Assembly (NCBI RefSeq): GCF_004011695.2
Contig: NC_082416.1
Span: 868,001-932,000 of the forward strand
Direction of reading: 5' to 3'
DNA: 64,000 bases
Source of the DNA: Ascochyta rabiei
Taxonomy: Eukaryota > Ascomycota > Dothideomycetes > Pleosporales > Didymellaceae
This document shows, in pieces, positions 36,150 through 46,971 of this stretch (positions within the stretch are counted from its first letter, which is position 1; each line of letters starts with the position of its first letter). Below the pieces are notes generated by a model. The model was not told the origin of the DNA. It did no database searches and saw only the letters and a list, made by a program, of their open reading frames with translations. A program made the position numbers and the translations under genes.

Positions 36150-37900
36150 TAGATATCTTTTAGCCTATTATAGCTATTTCTAATATAAGGAGATAAAGAA
36201 AGTTATATGCTATATTATATAGTTATAATTATAGGCAAATATAGAAGAATTAGTATAGAAGAACACCTTTCTAGTATTATTTAGACTATCTAAGAGTGTA
36301 ATGCACCTAATTGCTATATTAGCCTAAAACTATCTACTAACTACAAATTTAGGTATTATTAATCTAAACCTTCTATTATAGGGAATATCTACTAACTATA
36401 ACTACTACTATAGGCATAAGTAGTAGCCTTACAACTACTATAAGGCTTCTTAGCAGTAGTAGCAGCGGTAGCAGCATTAGCAGCAGCCTGTTCAGCAGCC
36501 TCCTGTTCCCCTTGCTCCTCCTATAGTTAGCTAAGGGTCTTTCTAGTGCCTGTAATCTAGTACTTTAACTATATAAGAAGTTAGATATTATTAAAATAGG
36601 TTAAAACATGCTATAATACCTTCTTGCAGGAGGTAATAGGCGCGCCTAGATTAGACTTACTACTACTCTCCTCTAATATCTTCTTTTGCTTTATCTCAGC
36701 CTTAACAGCACTAGCCTTAGACTAATCTTACTTCTTAATGTAGATACTAGACAAGGTTAACTTACATATATAAGTGTTGCTATTATAGAGTGTAAGTAGC
36801 TCTTCCTACAGTAAATAGTTCCTATAAAGGTTAGATTATGCTATAATAAGCCTAAAAGAGACAGAACGTACTCTTAAATTATACCTAGCAACAAGCTAGC
36901 CTATTTAATAATAGACTCACCTATTGTAGTCTTCTTATTAAAAGACATAGGCGCAGTAGTAGCAGGTGTTACAGGGGTAGTCTTAACGCTAGCTGTATTT
37001 ATAATAGCAGTATAAGCAGTAGTAACTAGGCAGCAACTAGAGTAAAGGCGCGCTATATTGCTAGAAAGCCTTAAATAGCTGTTAGCGTACTTATTAGGGC
37101 CCTAAACGTGTTAAAAGATGCTAAAATAAGCTAAAAGGAGACAAAACACGTACTAATAGGCAATTCTTATTACTATTATAACACTCTCTATAACAGTAGG
37201 CCTAGGTGTCCCTATAACACAGGCTACCCTACAAAGCTAGGTTAGCTAAGAAACAACAGTCCCTATAGATATTACTATTAGCAATATAGTAGAAATAGAG
37301 CATGTAGCACTGCTTAGCAGTCCTACTATTCTTAGTAATGTTAATCTTGCAGTAAGCAGGTATTAACATAACAGCTATAGCGAATAGTAGTTAGTAACAG
37401 TTAGTAATAGTTAGTAGTAGGTAGTAGTGGTTAGAAATAGTCTAAAGAGGTTACTAGAGCGTATTGTGCAGTGCTATCTACTAAAACGTGTTAGAATATG
37501 CCAGAAAGACCTAGAAAATCCCTTAGCTATCCTTACAAAAGTTCTAGATAGAATAGGTTAGTACTTACTAAAATAAAGTAGGATATAGTAGTAACTAATA
37601 AAACTAGGGGTATAGATAGCTTATATGCTGCTAGCTACCTAGTTAGAGCTTTAGCCTGCGTAGACAGCTGCCTAGACCCTAGAGGTAAAGTAAGAGGTAA
37701 GAGAGAATTTCTATTTAACTTTTACTAGGTAAAGGTAGAATTAGTATTAAGCCCTATCTAGCCTTATAAGGTGTCCTAAACGCCTAAACCTAATTAGAAT
37801 TAGCTATAACAGGATAGACAGAGTAATTACGTCTAAAGCTAGGCTAAAATAATACAGTATTGCTAATTATACTATTATTTAAGCTAAATAATCTAAAGAA
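36150..37900 (-). other. Antisense reading-frame region 3' of element C pol
   Basis: Same region as 10,871-11,960 plus its extension to the LTR in B. On the minus strand it reads a Glu-rich then Ala-rich tract (EEQGEQEAAEQAAANAA near 36,450-36,520) followed by KKPYSSCKATTY. Upstream on the same strand are stretches rich in Thr/Pro/Ala near 36,960. TAC/TACT-rich simple sequence lies near 37,380-37,430. Product unknown. Shared by B and C at the same place, so it is a family trait. Confidence 0.5.
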
Positions 37901-37909
37901 GGGAGGCAT

Positions 37910-38111
37910 TATTAGGCGCTAGGCCTAAAGGTACCTCTGCCTGTCTTAGCAAGCTACTATAGGGTTAGTTAGCCCAGACTATATAAAGGTGTTAGAGGTT
38001 ATTGCTAATACTCTAGCAATTAGTCTTGTTACTACATACTACGTACCTTAATACACCTGCTATCCTCTTTAACCCTATCCTCCCTTATAATTGCTTTTTA
38101 CACTCTTTACA
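37910..38111 (+). repeat. Element C 3' LTR
   Basis: TATTAGGCGCTAGGCC to CTCTTTACA, followed by GTAGA. The terminal ACA is intact here while the 5' copy reads ATA. Confidence 0.9.
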
Positions 38112-38740
38112 GTAGAATCTCTATAATTACCCTAAAAAAGTAAGGCTTAGTGCAGGGCAGCAAAACCTAGTCGCCGTAATCTCTTACTGCCTTTCTAATT
38201 AGGTAAAGTGTTACTAAAATTGGCATAAAGCCTATGCAGTAGCTTAAAGTTAGTAATAGAGTAGTAATAGTATTTATAAAAGTATTAAAACTCCCTTATA
38301 GCTACCTATACGCCTTAATAACTCTGCCTTAACTACTATAATAACACTATAATATTAGTAATACTAGTGTTTATCTACTGTATTGTCTAACTCTACTGCT
38401 TTAACTTCTTATTAATATTCTCCTCTAGCGCCTTAAGGCGCATCTTAGTCTTAGTTTAACTCTGTTTAACAAAGCTCTAGAGGTTAGCTCCTCTACCTAA
38501 GGTAGCTACAGCAGCAGCTATCTTAGAGGCACTAGCTTTAGTTGCTTAGGCTAAAGTTTTAATAGACTTACTAACAGCTTTAGCAGATGCCTTCGCTTAC
38601 TACTTAAACTTCTTCCTAGCACTATTTAGCGTTAATAAGCTATAATTTAACTAAGAAGTGCTACTATAAGTAACTAACTATAAGCGCTTAGTGTCTTAGT
38701 TAGTCTAACTATTATTACTACTATTCTCTACATTAATAGC
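38112..38740 (-). pseudogene. Harbinger-like second frame, C-terminal part
   Basis: On the minus strand, 38,740 down to about 38,300 reads as a Lys/Ser/Ala-rich then helical, Gln/Lys-rich frame (KASAKAVSKSIKTLAQATK, later MRLKALEENINKKLKQQ) that looks like a coiled coil. It continues without phase change from 52,205-53,050 once element F and its ATAGC duplicate are removed. Harbinger elements commonly carry a second Myb/SANT-like gene; no such domain is certain here. The remaining ~180 bases up to element C show no clear frame. Confidence 0.45.
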
Positions 38741-38939
38741 TGTTACGAGTATTCTCCCCACGCTGGGAGATACCTCGGCCAGGTTCTAGGCCAAGCCTAG
38801 GGACCTACCGGCCACACACGTATATAATATTCACAAACCTTAAGACTTATCTATTAAGGATTTATCTTATCTCTTAAATATTACCCTATTATTTGTCCTA
38901 TCTTGCTCTGCTCTATTACCTGCCTATAGTGCCCTTACA
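38741..38939 (+). repeat. Element F 5' LTR (199 bp)
   Basis: Keeps TACGAG, CTCGGCC and ACCGGCC where the 3' copy has TACAAG, TTAGCT and ACTAGCC; it is the less RIP-altered copy at its start. Contains ACGTATATAATATTC, a probable TATA region near 38,820. Confidence 0.9.
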
Positions 38940-38979
38940 ATTTAAATCCTTTATACTCCTCTTAGAATAGGCAGCTAAT

Positions 38980-41697
38980 TAGCAGTAGAGGAGCGGGAAA
39001 AACCTAGCTATTATAATAGCAGGAGGACAACGTAACCTCTGCTTAACTACTAGTAATGTAGAAGAGCTACCCTCTTGTAATAACCTTAGTTAGGAGCTAG
39101 ACGCTTAACAACGCAACAATGTACTTAGGGTGTTACTATTACCTATAGAGCTACTACTTAACCCTTATATTAGGGGTAAGTTAGATACTATAATAGTTGG
39201 CGTTATAACACTAGACGTCCTAACGCTACACGCTACATAACCTACAATAGAGTTATTACAAGCTTCTATCCTGTTGTTACTAGAAGCACTTAATTAGGCA
39301 GAACTATCTAGTGCTACTAAGCAGGAGATTAAAATCTAGTGATAACAATTTAACTAGGCAGTTAAAACCCTGCAATAGACGTATGCTGGACAAGTACTAG
39401 GTAGCTAACGCCTAGCGTTTAATAAGGCTGGCAGAATAATATAAGTTCTTAATAATATTTAGCCTAAGCTAAAATTTAGGACAGATAATAAGCCTCTATT
39501 AACCTAGTAGGTAGACTAGTAGATTAAGGATATAGACACAGCGTTCTAGTACACTTAAGTACTTAAAGACTCTGTAACCTGTACCTACTAGATTATAGGC
39601 ACTATCTACTATAGTGTCTACTAGGAATTAATTTAACAACGTATTAACAAGGGATTAATCTAGACCTAGGCTAACCTCTGCGTAGAAGAGGAGTAGCTTG
39701 TCTAAGACCTAGTCTTTACACAGTATAAAAACTATAATAAGTACTTTAACTATAAGTAGAAGTCTAATAATTTAGTTAACACATTCCTAATAGAGTTAAA
39801 TAAGCAGGAGTCTCTACTGCCCTGTAACTTTATAAAGTTGTAAGACAGCAGTAACAACTATAAGTTTAAGATAGCATTTGTGTAGAGCCTTACGCCCCCT
39901 ACACTCTAATATAAAATCTAGCAGAATAGTAGTCTAGAATATATTACTAAGTAGGCAGAGTTTAAACAGGCCCTCTAAAACGCAGAAACCTTAACAGTCC
40001 TCTTAAACTTAGGGTTGTAGACTAAAAGTAGCAGTAGAAATAAGAGACCTCTTTCTTTAGATGCTAGGAGAAAGTTTAAAAGGCATAATAGTTAGGCGTT
40101 AACCCTCTCTAGGGGGAACACTAGGAAGCACCTAGAAGACCCCTAGCTAACAACTAGTACTGCTAATTTATTAGGGAGAAGATAGAACCTTAAGGGAAAT
40201 AACTATTAATAATCCTAAGGTTAACTATAGAACTAGGGACAACATACCTAGGGATACTAGCAGTAGGGCTATTAGAGAGGCTGCAGAGGCGGCTAACAAC
40301 ATTCTAGTAGCAAGCTAAACCTGGGAAATAGTAAGCCCTAGTTGCTAACCTATCCTACCTGCAGCTAGGGTTAGAAACTAAGAGGAAATAAACCTGCATA
40401 ATAGTTACAGTCTAGCTTAACAACGCTAACAGTAACCCTAGGACCCTCTAGGCTCTGTACAACTTAGGCTTAGAGCTAAACCTTATTACTAAGGATATAG
40501 CTAGGGACCTAGGGCTTAACCTAGCAGGCACTAACTAATACCTAAAGGCTGTGGTCCTAGACAACACAGAGCTGTCCTTAACTAACTAGTACTAGTTAAC
40601 AGTAGTCTACTACAACAGCAAAGGAGTACCTAAGACAATTAGACTAACTAAGTTCTAGTCTATATTATTTGTTAGGTACAACCTAGTGCTAGGTTACTTA
40701 TAGCTAGCTAAGGCAGACCTGTGTATCTGTTTCTTAGCAGGAACCTACAAGTAGTTTGCTAACAACGCTAAGAGAGTCTAGCTGTTAACATCTAAATAAT
40801 TATTTAGTAAACTAGGTCTAGGTAAACAGCTATATCTACTATATTCTAAGAGCCTAAATATAGACAGTCTAACGTACGCCTACTAGGCAGACGCTAGACA
40901 GACATTAGAGGTAGCTTGTCTTACTAAACAGTTAAAAATTATAGCAGTAGGACTTGACAGCAGCGCTATCCTAGAAGATAATGCTCTAGATGTAGAAGAA
41001 CTTAAGTACATGCCTAAACACCTCTATTATAAATAGTTTGCCTTTAGTAAACAGTAAATAAGTGTGTTAGCACTACACTAGGAGTATAACTACTCTATTA
41101 AGATTAAGGATAGAGCTAAAGTTCCTAACCTCCTAATCTATAACCTGTCTTACAGGGAGCTAGACATCCTCTAGGAGTACCTTAAGACAGCACAGGAGAA
41201 GGGCTAGATCTGCCTAAGCAAGTCGCTAGCAGATGCCCCTATCCTGTTTATCCCTAAGTTAGACAGTACTATAAGACTATGCGTTAACTATTAGGGATTA
41301 AATAGGGTAACTATTAAGAACTAGTACCCTATACTGCTAGTTAGCAAGATAATAGACTACCTGTTAAAAGTAAAGGTCTTTACTAAGCTAGATCTACGTA
41401 ATACCTACTATAGGCTCTAGATTAAAGAAGGTAATAAGTAGAAGACTATGTTTAAGACACAGTACAGTTATTTTAAATACCTAGTAATACCTTTTAGCCT
41501 AGCAAACGCGCTAGCCACGTTTTAATCCTACATCTACTAAGCCTAAGAAGGCCTACTAGATAGAACCTGCGTAGTCTACCTTAATAACATCCTTATCTAC
41601 TCCTAGGACAAAAAGGACCACAACAAGCACGTTAAGGAGGTCCTAGATTGCCTAGTTAAATAGGGGATGTTTGCGAAGGCTAGTAAGTACGTCTTCT
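38980..41697 (+). pseudogene. Element F gag and RT N-terminal part (pseudogene)
   Basis: Plus-strand gag and protease region to about 41,000, too damaged to delimit. RT starts near 41,130, with LCVNYQGLNRVTIKN near 41,280 and the YxDD box as YLNNILIYS at about 41,577-41,603, both Asp changed to Asn. The frame is cut at 41,697 by the insertion of copia E and resumes at 46,972. Confidence 0.8.
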
Positions 41698-41865
41698 TGT
41701 CAGATTGGATGGTAATAGTAATGAGTTGATGATGATGTATTAATAATCTGTTCTTGTTCTATGTAAGGGTGATTTTCGTCTTATCTAGGTTCTGGTAGAG
41801 GCCCCTGCACAGTTTCTTGTCAGGTATATTACCTAACCTATTTCTCTAATACCTTTTATTTAACA
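41698..41865 (-). repeat. Element E 3' LTR (168 bp)
   Basis: TGTCAGATTGGATGG to TTTATTTAACA on the plus strand. Keeps TGATGATGATG where the other copy has TAATAATAATG. Confidence 0.9.
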
Positions 41866-44800
41866 CACCCCCTTAGCTTAGAATCCTATTATAAGCTGCG
41901 CAAACTAGTTAATTAACTCTTTAACGTAAGGTCCTCTAGTTGCTCTTACATCTTCTTAAGCAGGATATCCCTTAATGTACCCTTCTAGCCCTTAACAAGT
42001 TCTAACTAATTAAGAAAGCTAGCCTATTTGCTAATTAGCAATAACTTTGTAAATCTATCTGCGATTATATTGTTAGATAGGATATATTCTACTTTAATTC
42101 TTTTATAGTTAACTTCTTATTATAACTAGTAGTTGTGTATATTAACGTACTAAAGTTTAGTTTATATCTTAGCAATATCTATAGTAACTAGATATATTAT
42201 CTGTATATTGTTGTATTTAATTATAATTGTAGGATGGCTTAGGGTTACCTAAAGCTCTTTTAATAGTTAAGAGGTAAATATTACTTCCTTAGCTACTTAA
42301 GACAGTGCTAGGAGCTTAGCCTTAGTAGTTAACGTTGTAACAGTATCTTGTTTATTCGCACTCTAGGTAATAAGTCCTCTAAATAGCTTAATAGCGTATC
42401 CTTAGGAACTCTTCTAGTCTATAGTGTTGTTAGCAAATAATGCGTTGCTTGCAACTTTAAGTCCTTTGCCCTGTCTAAAGTTAAGTAACAGATTCCTTGT
42501 CTTCTGTAGGTACAGAAGCACTTAGTTAGCAGCGTCTTAGTGTTTATTAATTAGGTTAACTAGAAAGTGTGTAAGTTGCAACGTAGCAAACACTATATTA
42601 GGTTAAGTAGTTACTACTACAAACAACAGAGATCTATTCTTTTACTAATATTAATTAATCTCTAGCAGTTTAGCTAGACTGTTCCTAGGCTTAAGTTTAA
42701 TTCTAGATATTAGCGTATTATACCTTACGTCCTATCTAGTTACTAATTAGCTAATCTTGTTAACGTATGCGGCTTATAACAATTAAATTATCTATTACTG
42801 TCTATTACGTTAGACTTTTACACTAAGGAACTATTAAAGGTTGTCTCCTCTAGTTTATAGGTAACGCTCCTGTATCTGTTTAATAGCATTGTCTGCCTCT
42901 TGTTTGTCCTTTAGGTGGTACGTAATTATAATGTTGTCTATATAGAAGAAGATAATTATTCTATTCTTAATTATACAGCATAGCTCTTATAGTACTTATT
43001 TAAATCTAATTTTAGCTAATATTACTGTAAATTCCTTCTACTATAGTAGAGGGGAGATGCAGAGTCTGTATAAGGCTTTCTGTACCTTTAGTAAGGTGCC
43101 TATCTTCTAGTATCCTCTTAGCATCCTTATATATATTTTGTAGTTAATAGCTGTATAGATAAACGCATTTATAACATCCTATTGTTTTAGTTTAAGATTA
43201 TATTTTACAGCAATTACTATTAGTATTCTAAGTAATTAGCCTGTAAGTGTTGCTGTATATATGTCTTATAACGTAATATTATATTATTAGTCTCCTCTAA
43301 CTATAAGCCTTGCTTTATACTTATTAAGGTAGTAGTATTTATTAAAGTTGTATATATAGACCTATATACAGTTAAGTATTTATTATCTAGACTTCTAAAC
43401 TAGAGCTGCTAGAACTTTAGTCTATAACTCTATTTGTTTGTAGCTTTGCAGGTGTTTGTTTTCTGCTTATTTAAACATCTTGTAGAGAGGGTGCTCCTCT
43501 AGCTTTAAGTATGCTGTAGGTAATAGCAGGAGTTTGTTCTAATGCAGCTTAATTCCCTTTGCTATAATCCTCTTTAATTAAGCTTTGTTAAAAGGTTTTC
43601 CTTTATGTTAACTAAGGTGTTCTGCCTTAGTGCCTGCTATAAATGCAGCTGCCTACAGCGTTATTACAGACGTTCCTTAGTCTTGTTTAAGTTAGTCTGT
43701 TGTCTTATTGTAGCTTATCTATTTAGTTAGAAATGCTGCTAGTAGAGGAGTTAGTAGAGGCGTTAGGTATGCCTCTACAATCTTCCTACCTTAGTAATAT
43801 TAGGGTTGTTTAGCACGTAGAGTGTTCTCCTATGTTGTCTTATTCTTATAGAACATTTTAGTTTTAGATATATAGCTCTATATAGCTAGGAGTTAAACTG
43901 TGCTAATCTAAGTTATAATTTCCTCTAACGTGTTATATATAAGGTTATCTATAATATCCTCTATTTTACTGTTAAATATTATTTCTTTATTAAACACTAT
44001 ATTACAGGTGCTAATTACTTTAGCTATTAATAGGACCTAGATTTAGTATATATTAGTAGACTAGTATCCTACTAAGTAACTAATCTAAACCTTTAGGTCT
44101 AGTCTTTATAGCCTTAATTTTCTTTAATAAGTGTTATTAGTTATCGTAAATGCTTTGCATCTGTATGCTCTTAAGTAAGCCTAGTTTAGTTTTTAAGGTC
44201 TAGTAACTATGCTATTTATAGCAGCTGTGCGCATAAAGAATATTTTGTACAGTAATCTCTACTTATTTAGATAATTTAGCGTCTAATTGTATAGGTATAC
44301 TGCTGCTCTTGTAATTTCTAGCTAGAGTTCCTATAGTAGATTTGCGTCTAGTTAAATTACATATACCTTCTCTTTTATTACACCCCCTAAGCGTTTAGCT
44401 CCTCCATTCTAAGCTTATATGTCTAGAGTAGAAGGCTTAAGTCTTATTAAGAGGGACGTGCACTATCTCTTAACCTCTTGTTTAACTGTAATAATATTGT
44501 TATCTATCTTAATTACCTTAACTATAATATTAAACTGTTTCTTTAAGAACTAGATAAAGACCCTAAGTAGACAGATAATAGATCTTACAGGCCTATTGTC
44601 CTTAAAGTAGAAGTCCTACACGTACTAAGAGTGTTAGCAGGTAATAAGCATTTAACTCTTTTCCTTGTTAAAGCTTCCTGCTTTATATTTATAGAAGTCT
44701 ATAGCTATTTATTTGCCTAGGCCTTTATTGTTTAATTGTAGGGTTCTTTATATTTAATGATTTAATTTTAATTATCTGTATGTGTTACATTGCACTGTTA

Positions 44801-46803
44801 TAATGCCTTTAATCTTTACCCCCTTAGATTAATGCATAAGGTGTTTAATTGCAGATAGTCCTAGATATCTAAGCCTCTTATGCTACATTATAGCTGTTAC
44901 TCTCTATAGTAATCTTCTATTATAATTTATACGTACATAGAGTGCTGCTATAGCTGTGTTTAGTTGTTTAATAACCTACTATCTAAAGCTCTCTATTAGG
45001 ATAGCTATAATGTTGCTATTTCTTTAACATAGCGTTGTTAGATCTTCTTAGTTATCCTACTATATTCCTTGTCGTTAGAGTAACCTAAATAATACTAGGT
45101 TGCAGAGGAAATCTGGGCACTATGCAACATTGTCTAAGCGTAGTACGTGTTTGCCTTAAGATCCCTCTACTAATATATTAACAGTACTATATCCTTATAT
45201 CTAGACCTTAGAGTTCCTAGTCTAAATATAATCTCCTATTGCTGGCTAGCGTACGTCTCTAAGTCTTAAGAGGTTATTATAGATATACGTAGTTAAGCTA
45301 GAATCTAGGAGAAATGCCTCCTTTAATAGATATCCTTAATTACTTACGCTATATGCTGCTTTTATACTACCTTTATTAACCTAAGCAATTTTTTATCTAT
45401 CTAGTTGCTTAATAATCTTGTCTAGTGTTTAAGACATCTTAATGTGTAGAGTAATTAAATAAGACGCTTTTATTATTTACAGTTGCTTAGTCCCTTAAGA
45501 CATTACCTGTATTTTCTTTTATAAGTTACTGTTATGTTTAAGCTTATACTATACTAGTTTTACAACACCTCTATTTAGCTTAAACTTTTTAGGTGCCTTA
45601 GCTGTATTTATATAGTAGTAGTTAGATATATTATAACACTGTTTACAGGCAGGATATATGTCTTTAGCTCTTGCTGTATTTCTCTCTAGGAACTGCTTAG
45701 TTCTGGCACTTTAGCTATCTATCTTTCTTTTGCTTTGCCTAGGGTTTCCCTAGCTTTAATAATTGTTGTTAGATAGCACTCTTAGTTCTCTACTAAAGGC
45801 GTCTCTTTGTAGGTTTAAGTTAGATTTACTGCTTACTGCGTATAATGCCTCTCCTACTACAAAGGCGCTCTTAGGCTTCCCTCTTAGTAGATATTAAAGG
45901 CTTATATAATTACAGAAGAGTTTTATTATCCTTTTCCTATTTATAGCTTTCTTATTATATCCTAGCCCTTAGAACGCTGTAGTCTAGGTTAATGCTATCT
46001 TAGATACAGAGCCTAGAAAATTATTAATAATAGCTTGTGTTTGCATAACCTTAGCTACCTTAAGGGTCTTAGCTTAAGTTGCTGCCTAATTGTATTTACT
46101 TAGCTATATCTCCTAATTTGCAGTTATTTATATTAGTCTAAGTGTAGTATAGTATCTTTCTTATACTTACGCCTATTCTTTATCTACGTCTACTCTAACA
46201 GTGTCTTAGAGGGCAGTTATCTATTTATGCAGCGTTCTGTTTTCTGCACAGCAGCTTAGCTGTAGATATAGTGTTACTGTTATAAGAATATGTTTAACTG
46301 TTCTTAATATTTTGCTTTTCTTATCTTAATAGTCTTTCTTAAGTATCTTGTAGAACTTAAGGTAAAGCTTGTAGTCTTTGCAATCTTCTTTATATACCTC
46401 TTGTCCCTTTTCTAAAAGGTCTAATACCTATATTAGGATTATAGGTGTTTGCAGCATAGTTATTAACGTGTCTATTACTTTATGTGTTATTCTACGCGTT
46501 CTGCTTTAACCTACTTAGATAGTCTGTAATAACGTAGTTAAGGTGTTGCTTATACTTATTGCTAGTTTATATTACGTAATTTCTAGAGGTAGTAGCGCCT
46601 CTAGTTGTATACGTTAGAGTTACACCCCTTTAGGGTCTGCTAGCAGCTATATATCTTACAACTAGCACTTAATCTTAAGTTAGCAGTACTAGGAGACCTA
46701 GTTGCTTAAGTTGGTGAGAATGACCGTCGCGTCCCTTTAGCTTTAGCTAGTTGTTATTTTGCTTGTTGTTGGCGCTTATTATAGCAGCAGTAAGACTCTT
46801 AAT
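41866..46803 (-). pseudogene. Element E gag-pol pseudogene
   Basis: Minus-strand copia polyprotein remains. A Cys-rich zinc-knuckle-like stretch (ACKQCYNISNYYYI) lies near 45,620-45,660, its His position apparently changed. Integrase lies near 44,900-44,100, with a QNGG-A-R-type motif near 44,390-44,430. RT has FFYIDNIIIT near 42,930-42,965, the second Asp of the copia YVDD box being Asn. RNase H lies near 42,500-42,220. Stops are TAG/TAA. The gag start toward 46,700 is not defined. Confidence 0.82.
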
Positions 46804-46971
46804 TATTAGATTAGATAGTAATAGTAATAAGTTAATAATAATGTGTTAATAATCTGTTCTTGTTCTATGTGAGGGTGATTTTTGTCTTATCTAGGTTCTA
46901 GTAGAGGCCCCTGCACGGTTTCTTAGCAGGTATATCGCCTAACCCATTTCTCTAATACCTTTTATTTAACA
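46804..46971 (-). repeat. Element E 5' LTR (168 bp)
   Basis: TATTAGATTAGATAG to TTTATTTAACA on the plus strand, followed by CTTCT. More RIP-altered than the left copy in its first 40 bases. Confidence 0.9.

Larger units (their letters stand above)
30816..38111 (+). mobile_element. Element C: complete Ty3/gypsy retrotransposon, RIP-inactivated
   Basis: Bounded by LTRs of 201 and 202 bp (30,816-31,016 and 37,910-38,111) with an exact 5-bp duplication GTAGA (30,811-30,815 and 38,112-38,116). Order on the plus strand: leader/gag, protease, RT, RNase H, integrase, then a ~1.7-kb 3' region read on the other strand, a polypurine tract (AAGAAGGGAGGCAT) and the 3' LTR. Total length 7,296 bp. It is the reference for B and for the fragments at 1-1705 and 8,664-9,381. 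Confidence 0.93.
41698..46971 (-). mobile_element. Element E: complete Ty1/copia retrotransposon inside element F
   Basis: LTRs of 168 bp (41,698-41,865 and 46,804-46,971) with the 5-bp duplication CTTCT (41,693-41,697 and 46,972-46,976). Length 5,274 bp, minus strand. A polypurine tract (complement of CACCCCCTTAGC) follows the left LTR. Pol order on the minus strand is zinc knuckle/protease, integrase, RT, RNase H, i.e. copia type. A fragment of the same family lies at 17,600-17,860. Confidence 0.92.

Noticed and set aside
38741..38939. Host promoter with TATA box
   Set aside because: It is one of two 199-bp LTRs with TSD ATAGC; the TATA belongs to retroelement F.
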